This document shows, in pieces, positions 1 to 9,384 of a stretch of DNA of 15,511 nucleotides. The stretch lies in assembly GCA_021781255.1 (NCBI GenBank), contig JAJXXG010001320.1, forward strand, positions 1-15,511, written 5' to 3'. The stretch comes from Acidobacteriota bacterium. GTDB taxonomy: Bacteria > Acidobacteriota > Terriglobia > Terriglobales > Acidobacteriaceae. The position numbers were made by a program, and so were the translations under genes. Within the stretch, counting starts at the first letter, position 1; every line of letters starts with the position of its first letter. The notes under the pieces were generated by a model that saw nothing but the letters and a program-made list of their open reading frames with translations, did no database searches and was not told where the DNA came from.

Positions 1-62
1 GCGGCCACTAGAAGGCCGATGGCAGAGACCAGAAAAAGCTGGCTCAATTTGCTGAACTTCAT
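1..62 (-). CDS. Beta-propeller lipoprotein paralogue, N-terminal fragment only
   Basis: Only the first 20 codons are present; the gene continues off the left edge. The visible start is a basic MKFSKLSQ followed by a hydrophobic signal-peptide core (LFLVSAIGLLVA). The start context, GAAGGAAGCGC then ATGAAGTTC, is nearly identical to those of the two complete propeller genes to its right (GAAGGAATCGC and GAAAGATGCGC before ATGAAGTT). I therefore infer that this is a third tandem member of the same family. GAAGGA provides a weak Shine-Dalgarno sequence. The lipobox and the propeller itself lie outside the window, so the family call rests on the shared start region and tandem arrangement. Confidence 0.6.
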   Translation of the reverse strand, partial: MKFSKLSQLFLVSAIGLLVA

Positions 63-118
63 GCGCTTCCTTCGTCGTGGGCCATCCGTGTCGAGCCCAA
101 TGAGAACTGGTTGAGTTG

Positions 119-150
119 CCCCGTATTGATTGTAAAAGCCCGTTACGGGG
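119..150 (-). promoter_or_regulatory. Putative promoter of the left-edge propeller gene, with flanking dyad
   Basis: On the minus strand there is a TACAAT hexamer (129-134), one mismatch from the sigma-70 -10 consensus, 67 bases upstream of the start codon. It lies in a 12-base word (plus-strand ATTGTAAAAGCC, 129-140) that recurs exactly at 3065-3076 upstream of the third propeller gene. A perfect 7-base inverted repeat, CCCCGTA (119-125) and TACGGGG (144-150), brackets the hexamer and could be an operator. I see no good -35 element. The promoter role is inferred from the repeat and the position. Confidence 0.45.
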
Positions 151-160
151 TATTGCTACC

Positions 161-178
161 GGGCCCGGCATCGGGCCC
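161..178 (-). terminator. GC-rich hairpin downstream of the second propeller gene
   Basis: GGGCCCG and CGGGCCC form a perfect 7-base inverted repeat around a GCAT loop, 72 bases past the stop codon of the propeller gene ending at 250. No T-tract follows on the minus strand, so it is not a classical intrinsic terminator. It could slow polymerase, stabilise the 3' end, or be part of the next gene's control region. Confidence 0.3.
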
Positions 179-249
179 AAATTTCTGCCGGCCTGCTCCG
201 TCTTGCGGCGTTTCAGATCCGCGCCTCGGGCAGGCTGTTCAAACGCTGG

Positions 250-1461
250 CTACTTCTTCGTCTGGCTCCCGTGCGGAATCGCAGCCACGGCGGTCGCCTG
301 CGCGTTGGCCTTGAACGGCGAGAACTGCGAGTTCAGCAGCGTGCCGTCGTTTGCGTTCACCTGGAAACCGGAGACGTCGCCGCCCAGGAAGTTGGCCGTG
401 AAAAGATACTGATTCAGCGCCGGATCGATGCCGATGGCCACCGGCTGCGTTCCTGTCGTGTACGTGCCCACGCTGGTCAGCGCTCCGCCGTTGCTGGTGT
501 AGGACGATACGGTCGAGTCCTGCGAGTTGGCGACAAAGACATACTTGCCCGTGGCGTCCACCACGACCGACGCCGGCTGGTTGCCTGCCTGGAACGGGCT
601 GCCGCTCACCGGGGTAAGCAGGCCGGCATTGATCCGGAAGCTCATCACGCTGGCTTTGGCGTAATCCGTCACGTAAACATAGTTGCCGGCCGGATCGCTC
701 GCAATCGAATAGGGCTGCTTTCCAGCCGCAAAAGGCACGCCGGAGTTCAACGCGGTCAGTGTGCCGTCGGAGTTCACAGCAAAGCCGAAAATGTAACCGC
801 CGCCAGCGGTCGAGTCATACGCCGTCACATACAGATAGGCGCCCGAAGCCGCCGTCGTGATGCCTGTGGGCGTCATCACGTGCGTGGGATTGCCCGGAAG
901 AATCAGCGGCCAGTAATTGCCGCCGACGCTGGCGTTGGCCACAGGCGAGGCAAGCGAGTCATCCGCCTTGACCGGGAAGACGGCCACGGAGCCCGAGCAG
1001 GGCGCCGCGGGGGAACAGGTGGGCAATGGCTGATAGGTGTCCAGCACGAAGAGCGTCTTGCCCGAAACCGTGACGGCTATCGGGAAGACTCCGGGCGTGT
1101 TCACCGTGTTCTGCGGATACAGCTTGCCGTCGTTGCCGATGACGAACTGAACGATGGTGTTGTCATCCTCGTTCACCACGTAGAGGTTGGTGTTGTCCGC
1201 CGAAGGCGTCGCAGCCACCGGATTGCGGCCGCCCGAAGGGAAGGGCGAGGCCGGAATCTGGCGCATGCGGCCTGACTCCGAGTTGATCTCGAAGACGTCC
1301 ACCTCGCCGTACTGGTTCGGTCCCGCGGCCAGGGCGCTGGTCACATACACAAAGTCCACGGTAAGCGTGCCGGTAAGAAAGCTGCAGGCAGACAGAAACC
1401 CTGACGCCAGCAGGCTGACCGCGGAGGCCAGCACCAGCTGGCTCGATCTGTTTAACTTCAT
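250..1461 (-). CDS. Beta-propeller lipoprotein, lactonase/YVTN-like
   Basis: A 403-residue exported protein. Residues 1-26 form a lipoprotein signal peptide with lipobox LSAC (Cys26). The remainder consists of propeller-like repeats such as YVVNEDDNTIVQF, YVYVTDYAKASVMSF and YVFVANSQDSTVSSY, each preceded by a NPVAATPS- or QPYSIASDPAG-like turn. This is the pattern of the 7-bladed lactonase (6-phosphogluconolactonase-like)/YVTN group. An insert with a C-x5-C pair (Cys149, Cys155) may form a disulphide. I start at the second Met (1461) because ATGAAGTT then aligns with both neighbouring paralogues; an in-frame ATG two codons earlier (1467) is the alternative. Family members of this kind are usually of unknown function, and I see no evidence of lactonase activity. 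It probably sits lipid-anchored in the periplasm or on the cell surface. Confidence 0.85.
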   Translation of the reverse strand: MKLNRSSQLVLASAVSLLASGFLSACSFLTGTLTVDFVYVTSALAAGPNQYGEVDVFEINSESGRMRQIPASPFPSGGRNPVAATPSADNTNLYVVNEDDNTIVQFVIGNDGKLYPQNTVNTPGVFPIAVTVSGKTLFVLDTYQPLPTCSPAAPCSGSVAVFPVKADDSLASPVANASVGGNYWPLILPGNPTHVMTPTGITTAASGAYLYVTAYDSTAGGGYIFGFAVNSDGTLTALNSGVPFAAGKQPYSIASDPAGNYVYVTDYAKASVMSFRINAGLLTPVSGSPFQAGNQPASVVVDATGKYVFVANSQDSTVSSYTSNGGALTSVGTYTTGTQPVAIGIDPALNQYLFTANFLGGDVSGFQVNANDGTLLNSQFSPFKANAQATAVAAIPHGSQTKK

Positions 1462-1480
1462 GCGCATCTTTCGTCAGCGG

Positions 1481-1631
1481 ACCGGAACTTCGGCCCTGAA
1501 AATCCAGGTTTGGTCATCCAGGCGCTTGCGGCTCAACCTGCAACCGCTCCGCGGCCTGACTACATTTCTCAGGAATCCGGAAACTCCGGAACCTGGGGCA
1601 GGGGCCGGAACTTCCGGCAAATCCCCTGCCC
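1481..1631. repeat. Cluster of CCGGAA-type dyads and a nested hairpin between propeller genes
   Basis: This gene-to-gene gap holds three related words: CCGGAACTTCGG near 1482-1493, TCCGGAAACTCCGGA (1576-1590) and GCCGGAACTTCCGGC (1604-1618), the last a near-perfect dyad. The last is nested in a larger inverted repeat, GGGCAGGGG (1596-1604) with CCCCTGCCC (1623-1631), a 9-base stem. The nested structure lies 28 bases past the stop codon of the upstream propeller gene (minus strand). It could act as a transcription terminator without a T-tract, or the dyads could be regulator sites in front of the next gene. The sequence does not decide between these. Confidence 0.5.
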
Positions 1632-1658
1632 AAGTCTCAACTGCTTCCGTGCGTCGCC

Positions 1659-2981
1659 TTAGCTCGTGCGCCCGGAAACCATGCACCACGCTGCCGGGCC
1701 CGTCAGCGGGTAACTGCGGTTGGCCTTGCCGGGCAGGTTGTTCAACACGCCGGAATTCTGGTCGATGACGCGGCCTGTCACCGTGGAATCATTGAAGTTG
1801 GCCGTGTACACGAACTGGTTGGACGGGTCCTCCACCAGGCACTGCGGACCTGCTCCGGTGCCCCACGGGCTGCCCGGAATCTCGCTCAACTGGTGCGTCG
1901 CCGGGTCAATCACATATCCCGCCAGTCCGCTCTGCGTGTTGTTCTGGTCAGTATTGTTGCCCTGATTGGCCAGGTAAACCCACTTGCCCTTGGACTCGAC
2001 AATCAGATAAATCGGATTCGAGAGCGTCGGGTCATCCGGAACTGCTCCGCCCGTCATCGCCTGCAGTGCGCCGTTGCTGCCCACCGTAAACGGAAGAACC
2101 TGGCTCGGCGAGGTGATGTTGCCCACCGTGATGGGTTCGTTGTCCAGCACGTAAATGTTGCCCCCGGCGGCGATGATGCCCGTTGTCTGCGTGACGTTCA
2201 GCGGCTGCGAGCTGTTCTGGTTGATCGTCAACTGTCCGGTACCGGCGTTATAGGTGTACGGGAAGACCGAATCGCCCGTCGCCGGAGTGCCGCTGACCGT
2301 AAGAATGTAGCCATTCGCCAGCACGAAATCGAGCGGGTTGGCGGGAACCGGGAAGTACGGCAGCGCTGTGCCGCTCGCCGAGGTCACCTGGGAGTTGACC
2401 ACCAGGGTCAGGCGGCCCGTATTCGAATCGACCTTGAACGCCGTCACGTCGCCGCAGGAGGTCACGCCCGACCCCAGCGACAGCGCGCACGAGGCGTTCG
2501 ACGGCGAATCGTGGTCCAGCACGTAAATAAAGTTGCCCGCCGTGTCCGCAACGATGCGGAAGGGGTTCAGTCCCTGCGTGAAGAAGGTCGCCTGCGGAGA
2601 AAGCACACCGTTGCCGCCAATCGCAAACTGGGTGATGTTCGCGTTCTGGCAGGGGTTCGCGGTGGTGCACACCGAGCCGCCCGAGGAGTTGGCTCCGCGA
2701 TTCAGCACATAAATGAACCGCTGCCCAGGCAGAACCAGGGCGCGGCCGGGATTGGCGCCTCCCGAGGAAATCGGCAGGCCGTTAATGGGAACCAGGTTGC
2801 CTGTATTGTGGTCAATCTTGAAGCCGCTGATAATGCCGTTGCCGGTGCTTTGAGCCGTGACGTTGCTCGTGACCCACAGATAACCGACCGTATAACTCTG
2901 GACGCAAGACGTAATGCCGAGGGCGACGCCAGCAGAAAGGGCGCTCATCAGAAAGGCCTTGCCGAATTTCTTGAACTTCAT
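1659..2981 (-). CDS. Beta-propeller lipoprotein, lactonase/YVTN-like, second complete copy
   Basis: A 440-residue paralogue of its left neighbour. Its signal peptide ends in lipobox ITSC with Cys26, the same position as in the neighbour. It continues with propeller repeats: YLWVTSN, FIYVLNRGANSSG, FIYVLDHDSPSN, WVYLANQGNNTDQ and FVYTANFNDSTVTG, each followed by a strand and a G-x-L or G-x-N turn. Two loops carry cysteine pairs (Cys105/Cys111 as C-x5-C, and Cys165/Cys176), plausibly disulphides of an exported protein. The start is fixed by GAAGGA before ATGAAGTTC, matching the paralogues. A TACAAT promoter element lies 84 bases upstream. Ligand and function are unknown; such proteins may bind envelope partners or polysaccharide, but nothing in the sequence shows it. 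Confidence 0.85.
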   Translation of the reverse strand: MKFKKFGKAFLMSALSAGVALGITSCVQSYTVGYLWVTSNVTAQSTGNGIISGFKIDHNTGNLVPINGLPISSGGANPGRALVLPGQRFIYVLNRGANSSGGSVCTTANPCQNANITQFAIGGNGVLSPQATFFTQGLNPFRIVADTAGNFIYVLDHDSPSNASCALSLGSGVTSCGDVTAFKVDSNTGRLTLVVNSQVTSASGTALPYFPVPANPLDFVLANGYILTVSGTPATGDSVFPYTYNAGTGQLTINQNSSQPLNVTQTTGIIAAGGNIYVLDNEPITVGNITSPSQVLPFTVGSNGALQAMTGGAVPDDPTLSNPIYLIVESKGKWVYLANQGNNTDQNNTQSGLAGYVIDPATHQLSEIPGSPWGTGAGPQCLVEDPSNQFVYTANFNDSTVTGRVIDQNSGVLNNLPGKANRSYPLTGPAAWCMVSGRTS

Positions 2982-3299
2982 GCGATTCCTTCATCCTGGT
3001 CCGGCGTGCGCCGCCAAGTTTGCTAGTTCCACAGCAGAGCTGGGTTGGGATGGGTCCCTGATGAATTGTAAAAGCCAAGGCCATGTTGTGCCTAGTTCCC
3101 GCTCCATCTGGGCCAAAACAGTGAGTTCCCCAGGGGGCCGGTTTGCGACCCGCAGGGGACAGAGCCGGGCATTCGCTTCGTGTGGGGCAAGTGCTGCTGT
3201 TACGGTTGCAGGTTGGACGCCCCGGCTGCGCAAAAAGTCACCGCGCTTCCGGAGCGTTGCGGCGCCTGGCTGCCGCTGCCCCGCAGCAATCCGCCCTCT
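2982..3299. other. 318-base gap between propeller and M13 peptidase genes
   Basis: The left part (2982-3080) holds the leader and putative promoter of the propeller gene ending at 1659. The remainder (about 3084-3299) lies just downstream of the M13 peptidase stop codon. Apart from a short GCTGC/GCAGC hairpin at 3275-3287 with a CCC loop and no T-tract, I see no feature in it. Open frames crossing it lack plausible ribosome binding sites and recognisable protein content. Confidence 0.5.
3065..3076 (-). promoter_or_regulatory. Putative -10 element of the propeller gene, shared with 129-140
   Basis: Minus-strand TACAAT (3065-3070) lies 84 bases upstream of the ATG at 2981. The surrounding 12-base word ATTGTAAAAGCC (plus strand) is identical to that upstream of the left-edge paralogue. 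Exact conservation of 12 bases in otherwise divergent leaders supports a functional promoter or regulator element. No convincing -35 hexamer is seen. Confidence 0.45.
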
Positions 3300-5378
3300 T
3301 CACCACACGCGGCAGGAGTTTACCGGGTACATGGGCTGCCCTTTCCTGCAGCCGAAGGCTTTGCCGAACTCGTCGAAGTTCTGCACCGTTCCATTCACCC
3401 GCCAGCGGCCCGGCGAGTGCGGGTCCACCAGCGCGGACTGACGCGCCGACTGCTCAGTCTGGTTCTGGCACCACACCTGCGCAAAGCCCACGAAGTAGCG
3501 CTGCGCCTCGGTGTAGCCGTCGATCTTTTCGTTGAGGGTCTTGCCCTCGGACGCGAGCGTATCCAGCAGCGCCATGTAGGCGATGCGCAATCCGCCATTG
3601 TCGGCCGTGTTCTCGCCCAGGGTGAGCTTGCCGTTCAGCATCTGCGCGCCGGCATCGCCGTGCGCCGCAGCCGCCTCAAAGCCGTCGTACTCCTTCACTT
3701 CGCAGTCGGTGCGCTCGGTAAAGGCCTTCCGGTCGGCCGGCGTCTGCCATTCCCGCAGGTTGCCCTTGCCGTCGTACTGCGAGCCCTCGTCGTCAAAGCC
3801 GTGTGTAATCTCGTGTCCGATCACCACGCCGATGCCGCCATAATTCACCGCCGGGTCCACCGTGAAGTCAAAGAACGGCGGCTGCAGAATGCCCGCCGGG
3901 AAATTGATGTCGTTCATGGACGGGTCATAGTAGGCGTTGACCGTGGGCGGCGTCATGCCCCACTCCTTCTCGTCCACCGGCTTGCCCAGGTGGTCCAGTT
4001 CCCAGTTGCGCTCGAAGACCGCACTGTGCTCGAGGTTGCCGATCAGGTCATCGCGGTTCACCTTCAGCGCCGCGTAGTCGCGCCACTTCTCCGGGTAGCC
4101 GATCTTGTTGCGCACCATGGCCAGCTTCTCTTCTGCTGCCTTCTTGGTGGCTTCGCTCATCCACGGCAGCGTCTTGATGTCCTCGCCCAGAGCTTTTTCC
4201 AGCGAGGCCACCAGCTTGTCCATGCTGGCCTTGGCCGCGGGCGGAAAATTCTGCTTCACCCAGTCCTGGCCCACCGCTTCGCCCAGCGCGCGATCCGTCA
4301 TCGCCGTGCACTGCTTCCAGCGCGGCGTTGGCTCCTTCTGTCCCGCCAGCGTCTTGCCAAAGAACGCGAAATTCTCATCGAAGAACGCCTTCGGCAGGTT
4401 GCTCGCTTCGCCATGAATCAGGTGCCAGCGCAGATACGACTTCCACGCATCCACGGGCTCTGTCGCCACCAGCCCGTTCAGCGCCTTGAAGAACTCCGGC
4501 GTCGCCACGTTCAGCGTGTCAAAGTGCCCCACCTTCACGTCTTTGAAATACGCCTGGAAATCGACGCCGGGCGCGAGCTTCTCAAAGTCGCTCACGGTGT
4601 AGATGTGGTAGCGGTTCTCCGGCTGGCGCAGCGCCGTGCGGCTTGTTGATGCCTTGGCCAGAGCTGTCTCAATAGTCATCACCGCGGCGGCTTCTTTGCC
4701 TGCCTGCTCCGGCGTGTCCCCGGCCAGCGTGAACATCTTCGTCACGTGCGCAACATACTCCGCGCGAATGTCCTGGAAATGCTTGCTGTCCACAAGGTAG
4801 TAATCGCGGTCAGGCAGCGAAAGTCCGCCTTGCGAAATCGAGGCGATCTGCTTGGACGAATCCTTCTCGTCCTGTTCCACGCCAAAGCGGAACGGCGGCG
4901 CGGCAGCGCCCTCGCCCGCCAGCGCGCCCACCAGCGTGCCCAGCCCCGCTGCGTCCTTCAGCGCGGCAATACGCTCCAGCGCAGGCTCCAGCGGCGCAAG
5001 GCCCTTCTTCTCAATCGACGACGTATCCATGCAGGCGGCGTAGTAGTCGCCGTACTGCTTTTCCAGCGGCGACTTCGGGTCCTTCGCCGCCGCGTCCAGT
5101 TGCTGCCAGAGCAGGTAGCGGTTGCGCTCCATCAGCAGTGAGAACGACCGCGCCCAGCGCACCTGGTCGGCGGGAATCGGGTTGTTCTTGTTCCAGTTTC
5201 CGCACGCGTACTGGTAGAAGTCCGTGCAGGGATCGGCGCTCTTGTCGATTGCGTTCAGGTCAAAGCTCTTGATGACAGGCGGAGGCGTGGGCTTCGCGTC
5301 GTCGGCGGGCGCAGGCGGCTGCGCCATGGCGGTCCCCGCTGCCATCAGCAGAATAGGAATGAAACGGAAATGGTTCAT
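3300..5378 (-). CDS. Secreted M13 family zinc metallopeptidase (neprilysin/PepO-like)
   Basis: A 692-residue zinc endopeptidase, the usual length for family M13, that cleaves peptides outside the cytoplasm. Residues 1-20 (MNHFRFIPILLMAAGTAMAQ) are a signal peptide with a proline-rich linker after it. The N-terminal M13 domain follows (CTDFYQYACGNW at 51-62). The catalytic domain has NAYYDPS (481-487), zinc motif HEITH (522-526), the ENTADNGG motif with third ligand Glu589, the substrate-binding HSPGRWRVNG near 654-663, and the C-terminal CRVW typical of the family. I start at 5378 rather than 5528: the upstream 50 codons lack signal-peptide character, and AGAGGA lies just before this ATG. It is divergent from the amidohydrolase, with 237 bases between them. 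Likely periplasmic or secreted; its natural substrate is unknown. Confidence 0.95.
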   Translation of the reverse strand: MNHFRFIPILLMAAGTAMAQPPAPADDAKPTPPPVIKSFDLNAIDKSADPCTDFYQYACGNWNKNNPIPADQVRWARSFSLLMERNRYLLWQQLDAAAKDPKSPLEKQYGDYYAACMDTSSIEKKGLAPLEPALERIAALKDAAGLGTLVGALAGEGAAAPPFRFGVEQDEKDSSKQIASISQGGLSLPDRDYYLVDSKHFQDIRAEYVAHVTKMFTLAGDTPEQAGKEAAAVMTIETALAKASTSRTALRQPENRYHIYTVSDFEKLAPGVDFQAYFKDVKVGHFDTLNVATPEFFKALNGLVATEPVDAWKSYLRWHLIHGEASNLPKAFFDENFAFFGKTLAGQKEPTPRWKQCTAMTDRALGEAVGQDWVKQNFPPAAKASMDKLVASLEKALGEDIKTLPWMSEATKKAAEEKLAMVRNKIGYPEKWRDYAALKVNRDDLIGNLEHSAVFERNWELDHLGKPVDEKEWGMTPPTVNAYYDPSMNDINFPAGILQPPFFDFTVDPAVNYGGIGVVIGHEITHGFDDEGSQYDGKGNLREWQTPADRKAFTERTDCEVKEYDGFEAAAAHGDAGAQMLNGKLTLGENTADNGGLRIAYMALLDTLASEGKTLNEKIDGYTEAQRYFVGFAQVWCQNQTEQSARQSALVDPHSPGRWRVNGTVQNFDEFGKAFGCRKGQPMYPVNSCRVW

Positions 5379-5578
5379 TGGATGTCCTCTTGAAGATCGG
5401 GTCCCCGGTCGTCTCCATAGGCGCCGGCGGCGCAAGTGGATGGAGGCCTGTACGGGACGCAAAAACAGCCAAAGCGGCTTTATCTTCTTTGCATAGCAGC
5501 CTATCACGCGCGCGGCATCGCGCTCCAAAGCCGCGCTTCAAATCCTCAACAAGAAGGATGATGCCTGCAGGCCTCGTT

Positions 5579-5609
5579 TGCTACACTCCGCAAACGGTTC
5601 CCTCAGGAG
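5579..5609 (+). promoter_or_regulatory. Extended -10 promoter and ribosome binding site of the amidohydrolase gene
   Basis: TGCTACACT (5579-5587) matches an extended -10 element (TGn followed by a hexamer with four of six TATAAT positions). It would give a 5' leader of about 22 bases. CAGGAG (5604-5609) is a good Shine-Dalgarno sequence with 6 bases between it and ATG. No clear -35 hexamer is visible, as is usual for extended -10 promoters. Confidence 0.5.
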
Positions 5610-5615
5610 AAAATC

Positions 5616-6938
5616 ATGATCCTCAGACAGAAACTGGCAGTCGCCTTGTGCCTGGCGTTGAGCGTGGCGGGCCACGGCGCGCGCGGCGTGGCTCAACAGG
5701 CTCAGAAGCCTGCGCCAAAGCGCACCCTGGTTCGCGCCGGCCACCTGCTCGACGTAAAAACCGGCCACCTGCTCGATAACCAGACCATCGTCGTCCTGGG
5801 CGACACCATCCAGTCCATCGCGCCCACGGCCTCGATCTCCACCGAGCCGTCGGATGCCGTGATTGACCTCGGCGGCCTGACCGTGCTGCCGGGACTCATC
5901 GATGTGCATACGCACCTTACGATGGACACCAACTTCGATCCCTATCACGAACTCGCCATGACCGAGGGCAGGGAGGCAATTACCGGCGTGGCGAACGCCC
6001 GCACCACGCTGCTGGCCGGCATTACCTCCGTCCGCAACGTGGGCGCCAACGGCTACACCGACATTGACCTGCGCGACGCCATCAATTCCGGCCAGGTGCC
6101 CGGGCCGCACATGATGGTGAGCGGGCCGCCGCTCGGCATCACCGGCGGCCACTGCGATGAAAACCTGCTGCCTGCCCAATATCATCTGGTCGGCGATGGC
6201 GTGGCCGACGGCATCCCCGCCGTGCAGCACATGGTGCGCCAGAACATCAAATACGGCGCTGACGTCATCAAAATCTGCGCCACCGGCGGCGTGCTCTCCA
6301 AGGGCGACGATCCGCAGGCCTCGCAGTACACGCTTGAAGAAATGCAGGCCATCGTGGCCGATGCTCACCGCCTGGGCCGCAAGGTCGCCGCACACGCCCA
6401 TGGCGCGCAGGGCATCCTGTGGGCCACCGAGGCCGGCGTGGACTCCATCGAGCACGGCAGCTATATCAATGACGAAGCCATCGCCGAAATGAAAAAGCGC
6501 GGCACTTATCTCGTGCCCACCGTCTATCTCGAAGACTGGATGCTGCAATACGGGAACCTGCCGCCCTTCTATCAGGAGAAGATGAAGGACGTGATCGTCG
6601 TGGCCAAAGGCAACATCAAACACGCCATCCAGGCCGGTGTAAAAATCGCCATGGGCACCGACGCAGCCGTCTATCCGCACGGGCTCAACGCCCACGAACT
6701 GGATGTCTACGTGAACCAGCTAGGCATGGCTCCGCTGGCCGCGCTGCAGACCGCCACCCTCAACGCCGCAGAACTCATGGGCTGGACCGCGAAGACGGGC
6801 GCTCTCGAACCCGGCAAATGGGCCGACATCATCGCCGTCGATAAGAATCCGCTCGACGACATCCGCGTCCTTCAGAACGTGCAGTTCGTCATGAAAGCCG
6901 GTGTGGTCTACAAGAGCAGGGGAGTGCCGATGCCGTAA
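5616..6938 (+). CDS. Secreted metal-dependent amidohydrolase (imidazolonepropionase/Xaa-Pro dipeptidase-like)
   Basis: A 440-residue amidohydrolase-superfamily enzyme, expected to hydrolyse an amide or peptide-like bond using a binuclear metal centre. Residues 1-26 form a signal peptide. The small beta-sandwich domain follows (LVRAGHLLDVKTG, TIVVLGDTI), then LPGLIDVHTH with ligands His98 and His100, Lys219 in DVIKICATGG (the probable carboxylated lysine), His260 in VAAHAHG, His280 in SIEHGS, and catalytic Asp349 in GTDAAVYPHG. The C-terminal end, LEPGKWADIIAVDKNP, is typical of the superfamily. All ligand positions are present, so the enzyme looks intact. The closest known types are the exported Xaa-Pro or Xaa-Arg/Lys dipeptidases of the Sgx9260 group. 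Together with the divergent M13 peptidase this suggests periplasmic peptide degradation, an inference from context only. Confidence 0.9.
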   Translation: MILRQKLAVALCLALSVAGHGARGVAQQAQKPAPKRTLVRAGHLLDVKTGHLLDNQTIVVLGDTIQSIAPTASISTEPSDAVIDLGGLTVLPGLIDVHTHLTMDTNFDPYHELAMTEGREAITGVANARTTLLAGITSVRNVGANGYTDIDLRDAINSGQVPGPHMMVSGPPLGITGGHCDENLLPAQYHLVGDGVADGIPAVQHMVRQNIKYGADVIKICATGGVLSKGDDPQASQYTLEEMQAIVADAHRLGRKVAAHAHGAQGILWATEAGVDSIEHGSYINDEAIAEMKKRGTYLVPTVYLEDWMLQYGNLPPFYQEKMKDVIVVAKGNIKHAIQAGVKIAMGTDAAVYPHGLNAHELDVYVNQLGMAPLAALQTATLNAAELMGWTAKTGALEPGKWADIIAVDKNPLDDIRVLQNVQFVMKAGVVYKSRGVPMP

Positions 6939-7071
6939 GCTCGCGGCGAGAGGCTCCTGCCGCTCAATCCTGATTTCTGCAGCAGCCTGCGCCTGCCGTG
7001 CGCACCGTCGCTTCCCGGCCCGGAATCAGCGCCGTGGCCCGCGGCACGGTACGGTATCATTAGGGGCAGCG

Positions 7072-7689
7072 ATGAATGCGATCCAAGCAAATCCCGGCGG
7101 GAGCGGAAAGTTTCAGGCTGCACTCTCGGCAAGCCTCGTCGCCCTGCTTTTTCTCGTGTGTCTGGCGCTGTCGCCCGCCCGGCTCTCTGCGCAGGTCGCG
7201 CCCTCGGCCTACGAAAGGCACATCAACCTCTGGGCCGGCGCGGAGTTCTCCAACTTTCAGCCCGACTACTCCCCGGTCGGACGCCTCGACGGTGTGGGCG
7301 CTTACGTTGACTGGAGCTTGAACTCCAATCTGGCCGTCGAAGGCGAGATGCGCTTCCTCCACTTCAACGCCAATTGGGGAGAGTCCCAGGATCACTACCT
7401 CATCGGACCAAAGCTCTCCACGCAACGCTGGATCAAGTTCAAGCCCTATGCAAAGTTTCTCGTCGGCGTGGGAAAGACCACCTTTCCCTTCAACCTCGGG
7501 TATGGCAAATACTTTGTCATGGCACCCGGTGGCGGCGTCGATTACCAGCTCAGCCGCAGGTTCGCCGTGCGCGGGGATTACGAGTACCAGATATGGCCTG
7601 CCGCCCCGGCCATCCCCGGCCAGACCAACAACGGCATGACCCCCAACGGATTCAGCGTCGGCTTCGCTTATCGCGTCTTCCATAAATAA
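7072..7689 (+). CDS. Small outer-membrane beta-barrel protein (OmpA-like barrel)
   Basis: A 205-residue exported protein. Residues 1-41 form a long signal peptide with a hydrophobic core (LVALLFLVCLAL) and a cleavage-like LSAQ. The rest alternates polar and aromatic residues in amphipathic strands (INLWAGAEFSNF, GVGAYVDWSLNSNLAVEGEMRFL, YLIGPKLS, FKPYAKFLVGVGKTTF, FAVRGDYEYQIW, GFSVGFAYRVF). This is typical of 8-stranded outer-membrane barrels of the OMP_b-brl type. I start at ATG 7072, preceded by AGGGG; upstream in-frame codons look non-coding and lie in the previous gene's tail. Its function is not evident and could be structural or porin-like. It sits 133 bases after the amidohydrolase, probably as a separate transcript. 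Confidence 0.8.
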   Translation: MNAIQANPGGSGKFQAALSASLVALLFLVCLALSPARLSAQVAPSAYERHINLWAGAEFSNFQPDYSPVGRLDGVGAYVDWSLNSNLAVEGEMRFLHFNANWGESQDHYLIGPKLSTQRWIKFKPYAKFLVGVGKTTFPFNLGYGKYFVMAPGGGVDYQLSRRFAVRGDYEYQIWPAAPAIPGQTNNGMTPNGFSVGFAYRVFHK

Positions 7690-7744
7690 ACGCCAGCCCC
7701 TGCCGCGCGTGCCGCAGTTTCGCGTGGCATCGCCGCGTAGGTTC

Positions 7745-7774
7745 TTTACATCCCGCCCGCCTGCCTGCCACACT
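7745..7774 (+). promoter_or_regulatory. Putative promoter giving a leaderless guaA transcript
   Basis: TTTACA (7745-7750, five of six -35 positions), an 18-base spacer, then CACACT (7769-7774) preceded by TG (TGCCACACT, an extended -10 form). The hexamer ends 5 bases before the GTG start codon at 7780, so transcription would begin at or within a base or two of the start codon. The only Shine-Dalgarno-like word, GGGAG, runs into the start codon itself. Confidence 0.4.
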
Positions 7775-7779
7775 AGGGA

Positions 7780-9330
<1,551 letters not shown>

Positions 9331-9356
9331 TCGCCTCGCACAGGCTCGACCGCTCC

Positions 9357-9375
9357 CTTCTGAGTGCTGCAGAAG
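9357..9375. terminator. Weak hairpin between convergent guaA and the padR-partner gene
   Basis: CTTCTG (9357-9362) and CAGAAG (9370-9375) form a 6-base stem with a 7-base loop in the 54-base gap between two convergent genes. The position suits a bidirectional terminator, but the stem is short and no T-tract follows on either strand. Confidence 0.25.
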
Positions 9376-9384
9376 CCGGACGCG

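Noticed and set aside
1893..3026. A 377-codon plus-strand frame opposite the second complete propeller gene
   Set aside because: It is antisense to a lipoprotein with signal peptide and repeats. The translation is Arg-rich with no domain.
3180..4649. A 489-codon plus-strand frame opposite the M13 peptidase
   Set aside because: It is antisense to an intact M13 gene with all catalytic motifs. The translation is Arg/Val/His-rich without recognisable domains.
5538..6695. A 385-codon minus-strand frame opposite the amidohydrolase
   Set aside because: It is a shadow of the amidohydrolase. The His/Gly/Val-rich composition reflects opposite-strand codon bias.
7055..7060. TATCAT as a -10 element for the outer-membrane barrel gene
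   Set aside because: It lies only 12 bases before ATG, so the transcript would start inside or after the AGGGG binding site; no -35 supports it.
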